From Elusimicrobiaceae bacterium (GTDB taxonomy: Bacteria > Elusimicrobiota > Elusimicrobia > Elusimicrobiales > Elusimicrobiaceae): 11,270 bases of DNA. Positions within the stretch are counted from its first letter, which is position 1. Each line of letters opens with the position of its first letter. Positions 1 through 7,234 of this stretch are shown one piece after another. Under the pieces are notes generated by a model. That model ran no database searches, was not told the DNA's origin, and saw only the letters and a list, made by a program, of their open reading frames with translations. The stretch covers positions 1-11,270 of the forward strand of contig JAKSPG010000030.1 of NCBI GenBank assembly GCA_024405075.1. Direction: 5' to 3'. The position numbers were made by a program, and so were the translations under genes.

Positions 1-57
1 TTAATTGATTGACTTGCGGGGAAAAACTTTTTCAAAAAACGTAAGGAGAAAAAAAAC

Positions 58-996
58 ATGGGCATTAACTATCTGTTATGTCTGCAAGGCTTCCGTCATA
101 CCATTCACGATGCTTGGACCCCATTTTTGGAAGGGGCATCGCTCTTTTCTGTAACCTATTTGCTCTTACTGCCTGTCTTCATCTACTGGTGTATCGATAA
201 GCGCAAAGGGTTGTTTACCTTATATGCCATGTGCCTGTGCGTAGCCGTCAATGCCGTAACTAAATTAACGGCTTGCGTATATCGGCCTTGGATACGCGAC
301 CCCCGCATCTTGCCTGCCGGCGATTCCATTACCGCCGCCACCGGGTACTCTTTCCCCAGCGGCCACACGGCCACCGCCGCGCCGATATACGGAGGAATGG
401 CCGTCGGATTTTGGGACAAAAAATCCACCCGCTGGCTATCGGTATTGTGTATAGTAGCCCTTTTGATCACCGGGTTTTCCCGCAACTACTTGGGGGTACA
501 TACCCCGCAAGATGTAGGCGTTGGGCTTATCTTGGGGCTTTTATCGTTGCTGGCCGCCCATTGGATACTCAAGCACCCGCAACACGAAAATAAAATTTTA
601 ATCGGCGGTTTTTTATGTTGCGTGGCGGCGTTGATTTACATCACGTATAAACCCTATCCGATGGATTATGTCAACGGGAAATTACTTGTAGACCCCCAAC
701 GCATGATGAACGACGGATACAAAGACATCGGTGCCTTGGCAGCTTTCTTTCTGGCACGCTATACGGAAAAAAGATGGATCGGTTTTCAGGCGACGGGATT
801 TACCTTAAAAGGAGTCATCTTAACGGTTGTTGGCCTGGTGGGGCTGGGGCTGCTGATTGCGCACCTGCAAAATCCGTTTGTAGCGTGGTTGGGACAGCAT
901 TGGGGACGGTTGGTAGCACGTGCTATCATCATCTTCTACGTGGTAGCCCTTTACCCGTTGGTTATTAAATGGCTAAACCACACCAAACACCCCTAG
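58..996 (+). CDS. PAP2-superfamily integral membrane phosphatase
   Basis: This is a membrane phosphatase of the PAP2 (type 2 phosphatidic acid phosphatase) superfamily, which removes phosphate from lipid phosphates or pyrophosphates at the membrane. The three-part active site is complete: K69-x6-R76-P77, then P100-S-G-H103, then S141-R142-x5-H148-x3-D152. His103 and His148 are the expected catalytic pair, with His148 as nucleophile and Asp152 supporting it. Hydrophobic stretches near residues 30-45, 52-68, 125-140, 153-170, 180-196, 252-270 and 286-304 fit a polytopic protein. At 312 residues it is longer than a minimal PAP2 protein; about 140 residues with further membrane segments follow the last motif. 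ATG 58 is chosen because AAGGAG (43-48) lies 9 nt upstream. Members act on phosphatidylglycerophosphate, undecaprenyl pyrophosphate, phosphatidate or sphingolipid phosphates, and the motifs alone do not say which. The family call is secure; the substrate is unknown. Confidence 0.93.
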   Translation: MGINYLLCLQGFRHTIHDAWTPFLEGASLFSVTYLLLLPVFIYWCIDKRKGLFTLYAMCLCVAVNAVTKLTACVYRPWIRDPRILPAGDSITAATGYSFPSGHTATAAPIYGGMAVGFWDKKSTRWLSVLCIVALLITGFSRNYLGVHTPQDVGVGLILGLLSLLAAHWILKHPQHENKILIGGFLCCVAALIYITYKPYPMDYVNGKLLVDPQRMMNDGYKDIGALAAFFLARYTEKRWIGFQATGFTLKGVILTVVGLVGLGLLIAHLQNPFVAWLGQHWGRLVARAIIIFYVVALYPLVIKWLNHTKHP

Positions 997-1013
997 ATTC
1001 ATTTAGGTTGAGC

Positions 1014-1050
1014 AAACATCCTCCCGTTTAACGGGAGGATGTTTTTTTTT
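1014..1050 (+). terminator. Rho-independent terminator after the PAP2 gene
   Basis: A perfect inverted repeat pairs 1017-1028 (CATCCTCCCGTT) with 1030-1041 (AACGGGAGGATG). It folds as a 10-bp stem around a TTTAA loop. The 3' arm runs straight into nine T residues (1042-1050), and AAA at 1014-1016 can extend the pairing. It starts 18 nt after the PAP2 stop codon and should separate that gene from the A2M gene. The remaining ~110 nt to the next start are AT-rich and show no convincing promoter. Confidence 0.93.
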
Positions 1051-1159
1051 ACAGATTTTTTTAAACCGGCCCCGACTACAGCAAAAGTAGTTTTTTTCCA
1101 GTAAAATCTCATGTTTCTTTTCTATCCTTTTTGATACAGTTTTGTAATAAGGAGAATCT

Positions 1160-4100
1160 ATGAAAAAAATTATTTACTTAACTGCCTTACTTATCTTATC
1201 TTCCGTAAATAGTGTGGCTACTGTGTTAGCAGACGCCGACAAGTCTTTTGAAGAAAACGATTTTACCGCTGCCAAAGCGGCCTATGAAGAAATCCTTACT
1301 ACCGCTAGCGACCAGGAACTATGGCACGCCCAGTTGCGCCTGGTTGCCTGCCAATATCATTTGGGTGAGTTTTTACAAGCGGCCACCTCTCTACAAAAAT
1401 ACCCGCTACCGCAAGACCCACTCTGGCAAGCACGCTTTTTATTATACCGTACGTACTTGGCCAACTATGCTTCGCACCTGTATAATCCCCTGTTAAACCA
1501 AAACGAAATCAATTCCGCCGCGGCTAAAAACGACCCTTCTCAATGGACCCGCCAACAATGGCAATCCCATATAGACCAAGATTTCCGCCGCCTGTGGGAC
1601 TTGCAATCCACTTTGTTAGAGGCCCCCGTGCAACAGGAAAAATTGATCCTTGATTTAGCCGATACCGATACCAAACGTATCCCCACGTTGTTTGATTTTG
1701 TCGTCAAAAGCTGGATAGAATACCTACAAAGTAACCCGCAACAAACCGTTGCGGCCTTACCGCAGCCCGACGTAACATACCTCGGCGGTCTGGCCCGATT
1801 AAAACACAGTCCGCGCAAAAGTACCGTCTATCTAATTTCCCAAATTTTACAAACGGCCGCTTCTCTTCCGGGAGATAATCGCCAAAATGCCCGGGAATTT
1901 TGGAAAACCGACAGCGTATTGTTGCCGTTTACCTCCCATGATTTTGTAATAGAAAAACAAGACGAAGCACTGGACTACGCCGTCAAACAACTCACCTCTT
2001 CCCAAACGACTACGTCCGGCTGGTGGGCACGGTTTAAAAATTATTTTACCGCCAAAATCAATTCCACTGCCACCGAACGTCCCGACTACGCAAAAGGTTA
2101 CACCGCGTGGAAACTGGCCGAGGTATTAAATACGCACAAACGCTACTACCAGGTATTAGATGTATGCAGCACCGGGCAAAAATCGGAAAAATCTTTCTTT
2201 ACGCAACAATGCCAACAACTCTGCGAACAAATTAACGCCGTGGAGTTACACCCTCAAACGAACCACGCGCCGCTTAACCGCCAACAACCTGTGTTATCCC
2301 TGTCTGGTAAGAATTTAAAGCAAGTATACGTCCGAATATACCCGACTTCGTTTGACGAATTAGTGAACCTCTACAAAAGCCGGCGTAATTCTAAAAATAT
2401 AGGTTCCTGGCACGTGCTAACACAATTAGACAGCCGCGATGTTCCCACTTTCTTATCCCGTACGCCGCAACACACGCAAAGCCTGGACGTGACATATGAG
2501 GAAGTAGGCAAACCACAAACAGCTACTTTACAACTGCCGCAACTGAAAGCCGGTTTCTATGTTGTGTTATTATCCACCCGCTCGGATTTTTCCGCCGATA
2601 CTCCCGGCATATACGGTTGGGTTATTAACGCTACCGATTTAGCTGTATTTGTCACGGCCGCCATTGCCGCCCAGCCGCAAACGTATGTTTCCACGCTATC
2701 CGCTACTACAAAAACACTTAAACCGAACTTGTTTCACATTTACACCGTTAATTTAAAAACCGGCAAACCGCAACCCGATACGGCTTTGCGATTACTCACA
2801 CAATATGACACCGCCGAACAAACCGCTCAAACAAATTTCGCCGGCATATTAGACTTACCGCGCGACATTACCCTAAACACTAAAAACGCCGCGGACTCGT
2901 ACTATTTGGACGTATTGGCCCAAAACGGCCCGTCCACCGCATATACGACAAATCCGCTTTATTTCTCTTTTCAGCCGCAAGCCCCCGTGTTGCTCTTTGC
3001 TCAAACCGACCGGGCTATCTACCGCCCCGGCCAACAAGTGCAACTGGCCGCACAAGCTTTTGAACGTTTACCACGCGGCTTAAAAACATTGGACGATGTA
3101 AAAATACAACTCAACGTAACAGATCCCAACGGTAAAAACATTTTTACTAAAAAACTACCCGTAAACAAACTGGGAAACATCCAAACTTCTTTTACGTTAC
3201 CGCAAGAAGGACTCCTGGGCCGGTACAGGGTGTCGGCCGAACTAAACGCCGTCAATGGTCGCACCTATCGGGATCAAAAAACCATCCAAGTAGAAGAATA
3301 TAAACGCCCCGATTACGAACTGACCCTCAACGCCCCGTCGCAGGCGTTGGCGTATAACCAAAAAGCCGTTTTATCGGGAAACGCACAATATTACTCTGGA
3401 GCTGCGCTTGAAAAAGCCACCGTGTCATATACCGTCAAACGCCGCAGTTACCGCCCGCCTTTTTATTGGTGGTGCTGGCGGCCGTTACCTACGCAGGAAA
3501 CGATTCTTACCCAAGGGCAAACCAAAACGGATAACAAAGGATCTTTCCAACTTTCGTTTACACCCACACGCCAGGAAGAAGACGAAGAATTTGCCGAGTA
3601 TACCCTAGAAGCTCAAGTGCGCGACGAAAGCGGCCGGTCTATCTCTGCCACCCGCTCATATAAAATCAGCGCGCACCCACATCTATTTAAGCTGACGTTT
3701 ACGCAAGGTTTTTACGACGTACAAAAACCCCTCACGCTGGCCGAGCTAGACTTAACCGATGCCGACGGAAACTCCGTGACGGGACAAGTCAAAGCTACCG
3801 TACAATTACTGGAAAACCGCCAACCGGATACGACTTCCGTTTCTTCTTCCTGCTACGGGTGCGGAAAATCGTCACTGGAGGAGTTGTACCAATCTTTCGC
3901 CGCCCAAGAAGAAGTGTTTTCACAAACCCTTTCGTTTACCACTGCCGGGGCACAAACGTTGCAGTTACCGCCGTTGGCCGAGGGGGTGTATCGCTTGGAA
4001 CTTACCAGCGAAAAAGCATCTTCGCAACAAATGATTTTTGTAGTCGCACAGGAAAAGTCCTCCCTTAAATTACCCGATGTCGCGCTCGTCCAACAAAAAA

Positions 4101-7100
4101 CATATTACCCGGGCGAAACGCTGCGCGTCCTTGTAGGGGCAGGGAATTTAAGAGGTTCCAAACGTTTGGAAGTATACCAACAAAACCAATTCCTCACTTA
4201 CCAAACGCTTTTATTAGGCGGTGCGGAAGTGTTTTCACTCCCCATCACGCAGTCTCACCGCGGCGGACTATCCTTGCGTTGGTTTGGAGCCAGTGATTAT
4301 GTCATACACTCCGCCCAAACGCAAGTAGAAGTCCCCTTTACCGACAACCAACTGACCGTTCAGCCCCAACTGCCGCCTTACGCCGCGCCGGGTCAAACGG
4401 TCCGCTGGGCAGTAGATGTTAAGAACCATTTAGGCCAAGCCGTAAACGGTTTAGTGAATGCCACCGTATACGATAAATCGTTGGATTATTATGCACCGCA
4501 TACATGGCCGTTCCAATTCAAGAGCTTGTATACCCAACGTAACAAGGTAGCATCAGCCACGTTAAGTAGCCCGGCCATCGGAACCGTTTCTTACCGTGAC
4601 TACAAAAAAGAAGTACTAACCCGGCCTAACGAATTATCGCTAGAATTACCGCTACCGGAGCTAAACTTGCAGATGGTGCGCCGTTTCTATACCCAGGGAC
4701 TACGCGGCGCAAGCGGCGGTGCTAAAATGATGCTCTCGGCGGCGGCTCCCGTTATGAAAAGTGCCGCTAATGAACAAAGCCTAAATCTGGCCGTAGCCGA
4801 TACCGCCGAAGCGGCCGCCCCCCAACAACAAGACGTACCGACTACCCCCGTGCGAACGGACTTTGCGGAAACGGCGTTCTTTAATGCCAACGTCGCGTTG
4901 ACAAACGGGCGCGCCACTTTGAATTTTACGCTGCCACAGAGTTTAACGACGTGGAATGTGCTGGGTTTTGCTTTAACGCAAGATGCTCAACTGGGTACGT
5001 TCAGTGCTTCTACGGTAACGCGTAAAGACCTCATGGTCCGCCTGCAAATGCCCCGTTTTTACCGCGAAGCAGACCACGGTATTATCCAAGCCGCCGTTAC
5101 CAACCAAACGAAACGCAAACTAACCACCCGGGTCACACTTTCGCTAACAAATGGGCAAACGTCCGCCCTGCAATCCTTCGGAATTACCCGACCGACCCAA
5201 ACCGTCACCGTTCCGCCGGACACAACCCGGTTTGTTTCGTGGGAAATAACGGCCCCGATGCAACCAGACCTTTACGAGGTAACCGCTGTAGCCCGTAGCA
5301 CTTCCTTAAGTGACGGCGAACAAAAAACGCTGCCCGTATTGCCCAGCAAGATGCGTTTACTAACGTCCGTCCACCGCGCGTTACACAATGGGACAAATAT
5401 ACTTGAGTTAAATGAACTGTCCGGCGTTGCGCCGCGGGATGTGGAACTCGTAGCGCTGAACTTAAACCCAAGTTTGGCCCTGTCGGTATTAAACGATATG
5501 CCGAATTTACTTTCTTCGCCGTACCGCGATTTAGTTTCCTCGCTCAACCGCTACGTACCGCTTAGTGTGGTCCACCAATTTTACACCACCTACCCGCAAC
5601 TTAAAGAAGCGGTTAAAAAGCTCCCACGCCGCACCGGGCAAACCCCGCCGTGGGACGAACAAGACCCTTTGCGCTTGCAACTGCTGGAACAAACACCCTG
5701 GCTTCGCCAAGCACAAGGACGTAAGTCTCACGAGGAAAATTTAATCAGCTTGTTTGACGATAAAATTGTTTCTGCGTACTTGGATAAAGAGCTTAAAAAC
5801 ATCGCCCGTTTCCAAAAATCAAACGGTGCGTTTACGTGGTTTGCCGGTGGACCGGATGACGAATATCTGACGCTCTACGCCCTTGACTCATTTGCCCAGG
5901 CCCTGGCGTATAAAGCTACCATACCGCAAAGCAGTGCCAAGAAAGCACTGGCTTACCTACTGCCGCGCATTGAAGAGAATTTACAAGAGGATAAAACCGG
6001 CTCGGTCGGAGCGGTGTCATACGCGTTGTACAGCGCGTATGTAGTGTCGGCCTTCCCTACTCAATGGAAAGAAATTGCACAAGCAAAAAAACAACTTAAA
6101 AAATGGGTAGATTATGCCGATTCCCAAGCCAAATTTATGACGCCGCTGGGCCAAATATATGCAGCCGCCGTTTATCACCGCTTGGGCGAACAAACCAAAG
6201 CGGACAAGTACTTAGACCTCGTACTCAGCCGTCTGAAAGAAGACCCGCTTACCGGGGCATACTTTGCTCCCGAACCGCAAAGCTGGATTTGGTATAACGA
6301 CACGCTAACCACGCAAGCCATTACGTTGCAAACATTGCTGGAAATGCGTCCGAAATCCGATAAAATACAACCGTTACTCCAGTGGTTCTTATTTAACCGC
6401 CAAGTAAACGATTGGACAGACAGCAAAGCTGCTTCTCAAGCTGTCTTTACCGTGCTAAATGTTATGCAAGCCCAAGGGGATTTATCCCAAGCGTCCTACT
6501 ACCGCCTGGATTGGGCCGGTACCAACCAAAAGAAAACCTTCCAACCGCTCAATTGGACGGAAGATTTGCGTTTTGTATGCACGGGTGACCAAATTACGCC
6601 ACAGGCCTACACCGCTTCTATCCGGCGGCAAGGTCCGCAAACGACCGACTTTGCTTCCCTAAGTGCCGTCTATCAAGCGGCTGAAGTTAAACCGTCCGAC
6701 AAAGGTGTCATTAACGTGCAGCGCACGTACTTCCTGCGGGAAAAATCAGACGAGCAAGTGAAACTGCGTCCGCTGGCTGAAACGGAAACGGTGCGCGTTG
6801 GAGATGAAGTGGAAGTGCAACTGGTTGTAACCACCGACAGTGCTTTTGAATACGTATTACTGCAGGACCCCAAACCTGCCGGATTTGAAAGTGCCGACTT
6901 AATCAGTGGTTGGAAATACCAAACCATCAGCTATTACCAGGAAATCAAAGACGCGGCCACCCACTTCTTTATAGACCGCCTGCCGCACGGAACGGTTACG
7001 TTGCGTTATATACTCAAACCCACCGTCCCCGGCGAATTGCACGCCCTGCCGGCACAAATACAGTCCATGTATGCACCGCAGTACGGGGCCCACTCGGACA

Positions 7101-7126
7101 CAACGGTTTTCACCGTAAAAGAATAA
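1160..7126 (+). CDS. Secreted bacterial alpha-2-macroglobulin family protein, thioester motif lost
   Basis: This 1988-residue protein belongs to the bacterial alpha-2-macroglobulin (A2M) family, whose members are periplasmic or envelope-anchored and are thought to trap proteases. A signal peptide is visible (KK followed by a hydrophobic core at residues 4-13, likely cleavage after Ala24 or Ala26). There is no lipobox Cys, so it is probably soluble. Residues ~25-365 are helical and TPR-like at first. An MG1-like domain starts near 370 (K384-N-L-x-x-V-Y-x-R-I-Y), and the classical MG2 domain starts near 610 (D617-R-A-I-Y-R-P-G-Q). Further MG domains follow, one with Y983-P-G-E. Then come a low-complexity bait-like linker (~1178-1233), the conserved A2M region with W1265-N-V-L-G, and an alpha-helical thioester-type domain (~1440-1790; F1551-Q-K-S-N-G-A-F-T-W). 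The last ~100 residues form a beta-rich receptor-binding-like domain. The expected CxEQ thioester is D1457-L-V-S1460, and no Cys occurs in that domain. ATG 1160 has AAGGAG at 1149-1154. The usual partner pbpC is not adjacent. Confidence 0.93.
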   Translation: MKKIIYLTALLILSSVNSVATVLADADKSFEENDFTAAKAAYEEILTTASDQELWHAQLRLVACQYHLGEFLQAATSLQKYPLPQDPLWQARFLLYRTYLANYASHLYNPLLNQNEINSAAAKNDPSQWTRQQWQSHIDQDFRRLWDLQSTLLEAPVQQEKLILDLADTDTKRIPTLFDFVVKSWIEYLQSNPQQTVAALPQPDVTYLGGLARLKHSPRKSTVYLISQILQTAASLPGDNRQNAREFWKTDSVLLPFTSHDFVIEKQDEALDYAVKQLTSSQTTTSGWWARFKNYFTAKINSTATERPDYAKGYTAWKLAEVLNTHKRYYQVLDVCSTGQKSEKSFFTQQCQQLCEQINAVELHPQTNHAPLNRQQPVLSLSGKNLKQVYVRIYPTSFDELVNLYKSRRNSKNIGSWHVLTQLDSRDVPTFLSRTPQHTQSLDVTYEEVGKPQTATLQLPQLKAGFYVVLLSTRSDFSADTPGIYGWVINATDLAVFVTAAIAAQPQTYVSTLSATTKTLKPNLFHIYTVNLKTGKPQPDTALRLLTQYDTAEQTAQTNFAGILDLPRDITLNTKNAADSYYLDVLAQNGPSTAYTTNPLYFSFQPQAPVLLFAQTDRAIYRPGQQVQLAAQAFERLPRGLKTLDDVKIQLNVTDPNGKNIFTKKLPVNKLGNIQTSFTLPQEGLLGRYRVSAELNAVNGRTYRDQKTIQVEEYKRPDYELTLNAPSQALAYNQKAVLSGNAQYYSGAALEKATVSYTVKRRSYRPPFYWWCWRPLPTQETILTQGQTKTDNKGSFQLSFTPTRQEEDEEFAEYTLEAQVRDESGRSISATRSYKISAHPHLFKLTFTQGFYDVQKPLTLAELDLTDADGNSVTGQVKATVQLLENRQPDTTSVSSSCYGCGKSSLEELYQSFAAQEEVFSQTLSFTTAGAQTLQLPPLAEGVYRLELTSEKASSQQMIFVVAQEKSSLKLPDVALVQQKTYYPGETLRVLVGAGNLRGSKRLEVYQQNQFLTYQTLLLGGAEVFSLPITQSHRGGLSLRWFGASDYVIHSAQTQVEVPFTDNQLTVQPQLPPYAAPGQTVRWAVDVKNHLGQAVNGLVNATVYDKSLDYYAPHTWPFQFKSLYTQRNKVASATLSSPAIGTVSYRDYKKEVLTRPNELSLELPLPELNLQMVRRFYTQGLRGASGGAKMMLSAAAPVMKSAANEQSLNLAVADTAEAAAPQQQDVPTTPVRTDFAETAFFNANVALTNGRATLNFTLPQSLTTWNVLGFALTQDAQLGTFSASTVTRKDLMVRLQMPRFYREADHGIIQAAVTNQTKRKLTTRVTLSLTNGQTSALQSFGITRPTQTVTVPPDTTRFVSWEITAPMQPDLYEVTAVARSTSLSDGEQKTLPVLPSKMRLLTSVHRALHNGTNILELNELSGVAPRDVELVALNLNPSLALSVLNDMPNLLSSPYRDLVSSLNRYVPLSVVHQFYTTYPQLKEAVKKLPRRTGQTPPWDEQDPLRLQLLEQTPWLRQAQGRKSHEENLISLFDDKIVSAYLDKELKNIARFQKSNGAFTWFAGGPDDEYLTLYALDSFAQALAYKATIPQSSAKKALAYLLPRIEENLQEDKTGSVGAVSYALYSAYVVSAFPTQWKEIAQAKKQLKKWVDYADSQAKFMTPLGQIYAAAVYHRLGEQTKADKYLDLVLSRLKEDPLTGAYFAPEPQSWIWYNDTLTTQAITLQTLLEMRPKSDKIQPLLQWFLFNRQVNDWTDSKAASQAVFTVLNVMQAQGDLSQASYYRLDWAGTNQKKTFQPLNWTEDLRFVCTGDQITPQAYTASIRRQGPQTTDFASLSAVYQAAEVKPSDKGVINVQRTYFLREKSDEQVKLRPLAETETVRVGDEVEVQLVVTTDSAFEYVLLQDPKPAGFESADLISGWKYQTISYYQEIKDAATHFFIDRLPHGTVTLRYILKPTVPGELHALPAQIQSMYAPQYGAHSDTTVFTVKE
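4691..4858 (+). other. Bait-region-like linker in the A2M protein
   Basis: Residues ~1178-1233 sit between the last N-terminal MG domain and the conserved A2M domain. They are rich in Ala, Ser, Gly and Met, followed by a QQQ and Pro/Thr segment, with several Lys, Arg and Glu residues that proteases could use. In characterised A2Ms the protease bait region occupies this place. Assignment is by position and composition only. Confidence 0.5.
5528..5539 (+). other. Degenerate thioester site (DLVS in place of CxEQ)
   Basis: The context S1453-P-Y-R-D-L-V-S-S-L-N-R-Y-V-P1467 lines up without gaps with the family pattern Y-P-Y-G-C-x-E-Q-T-x-x-R-x-x-P. This puts Asp1457 at the thioester Cys, Val1459 at Glu and Ser1460 at Gln. 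The flanking Pro-Tyr, Arg and Pro are kept, so this is substitution in place and not deletion of the domain. The family pattern is from memory. Confidence 0.8.
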
Positions 7127-7135
7127 CAAATCCGC

Positions 7136-7169
7136 TTAAAGCCCCGCTCCCATAAAAGCGGGGCTTTAA
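7136..7169 (+). terminator. Hairpin terminator after the A2M gene
   Basis: A perfect 13-bp stem pairs 7136-7148 (TTAAAGCCCCGCT) with 7157-7169 (AGCGGGGCTTTAA) around the 8-nt loop 7149-7156. It begins 9 nt after the A2M stop codon. The run of T after the G+C part of the stem is short (TTTAAAAT), so it is a weaker intrinsic terminator than the one at 1014-1050. It may also protect the 3' end of the mRNA. Confidence 0.72.
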
Positions 7170-7175
7170 AATAGG

Positions 7176-7204
7176 TACACAACAAGCCAAAATTATACTA
7201 TAAT
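7176..7204 (+). promoter_or_regulatory. Sigma70-type promoter of the nag operon
   Basis: A consensus -10 box TATAAT lies at 7199-7204. Seventeen nt upstream is TACACA (7176-7181), which matches four of six bases of the -35 consensus. Transcription would start near 7211, giving a ~24-nt leader before ATG 7235. The -10 box is the right half of a perfect 13-bp palindrome, ATTATA-C-TATAAT (7192-7204), which could be an operator or chance. No close match to the DasR/NagR-type operator is seen. Confidence 0.65.
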
Positions 7205-7234
7205 GGAAAATAACCAACCCCTATAGGAGCTTCT

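Noticed and set aside
9..14. TTGACT as a -35 box for the PAP2 gene
   Set aside because: No acceptable -10 hexamer occurs 16-18 nt downstream, and the window starts too close to the gene to judge.
1132..1140. Extended -10 (TGATACAGT) upstream of the A2M gene
   Set aside because: Only four of six -10 positions match, there is no -35 at a suitable distance, and the leader would be only about 12 nt.
3455..3481. Trp/Tyr-rich patch P-P-F-Y-W-W-C-W-R-P in the A2M protein as something novel
   Set aside because: As far as I recall, similar aromatic patches occur in macroglobulin domains of this bacterial family, so I treat it as a family trait.
1160..7126. A lipoprotein anchor as in E. coli YfhM
   Set aside because: The first Cys is far beyond the signal peptide; the N-terminus fits signal peptidase I cleavage.
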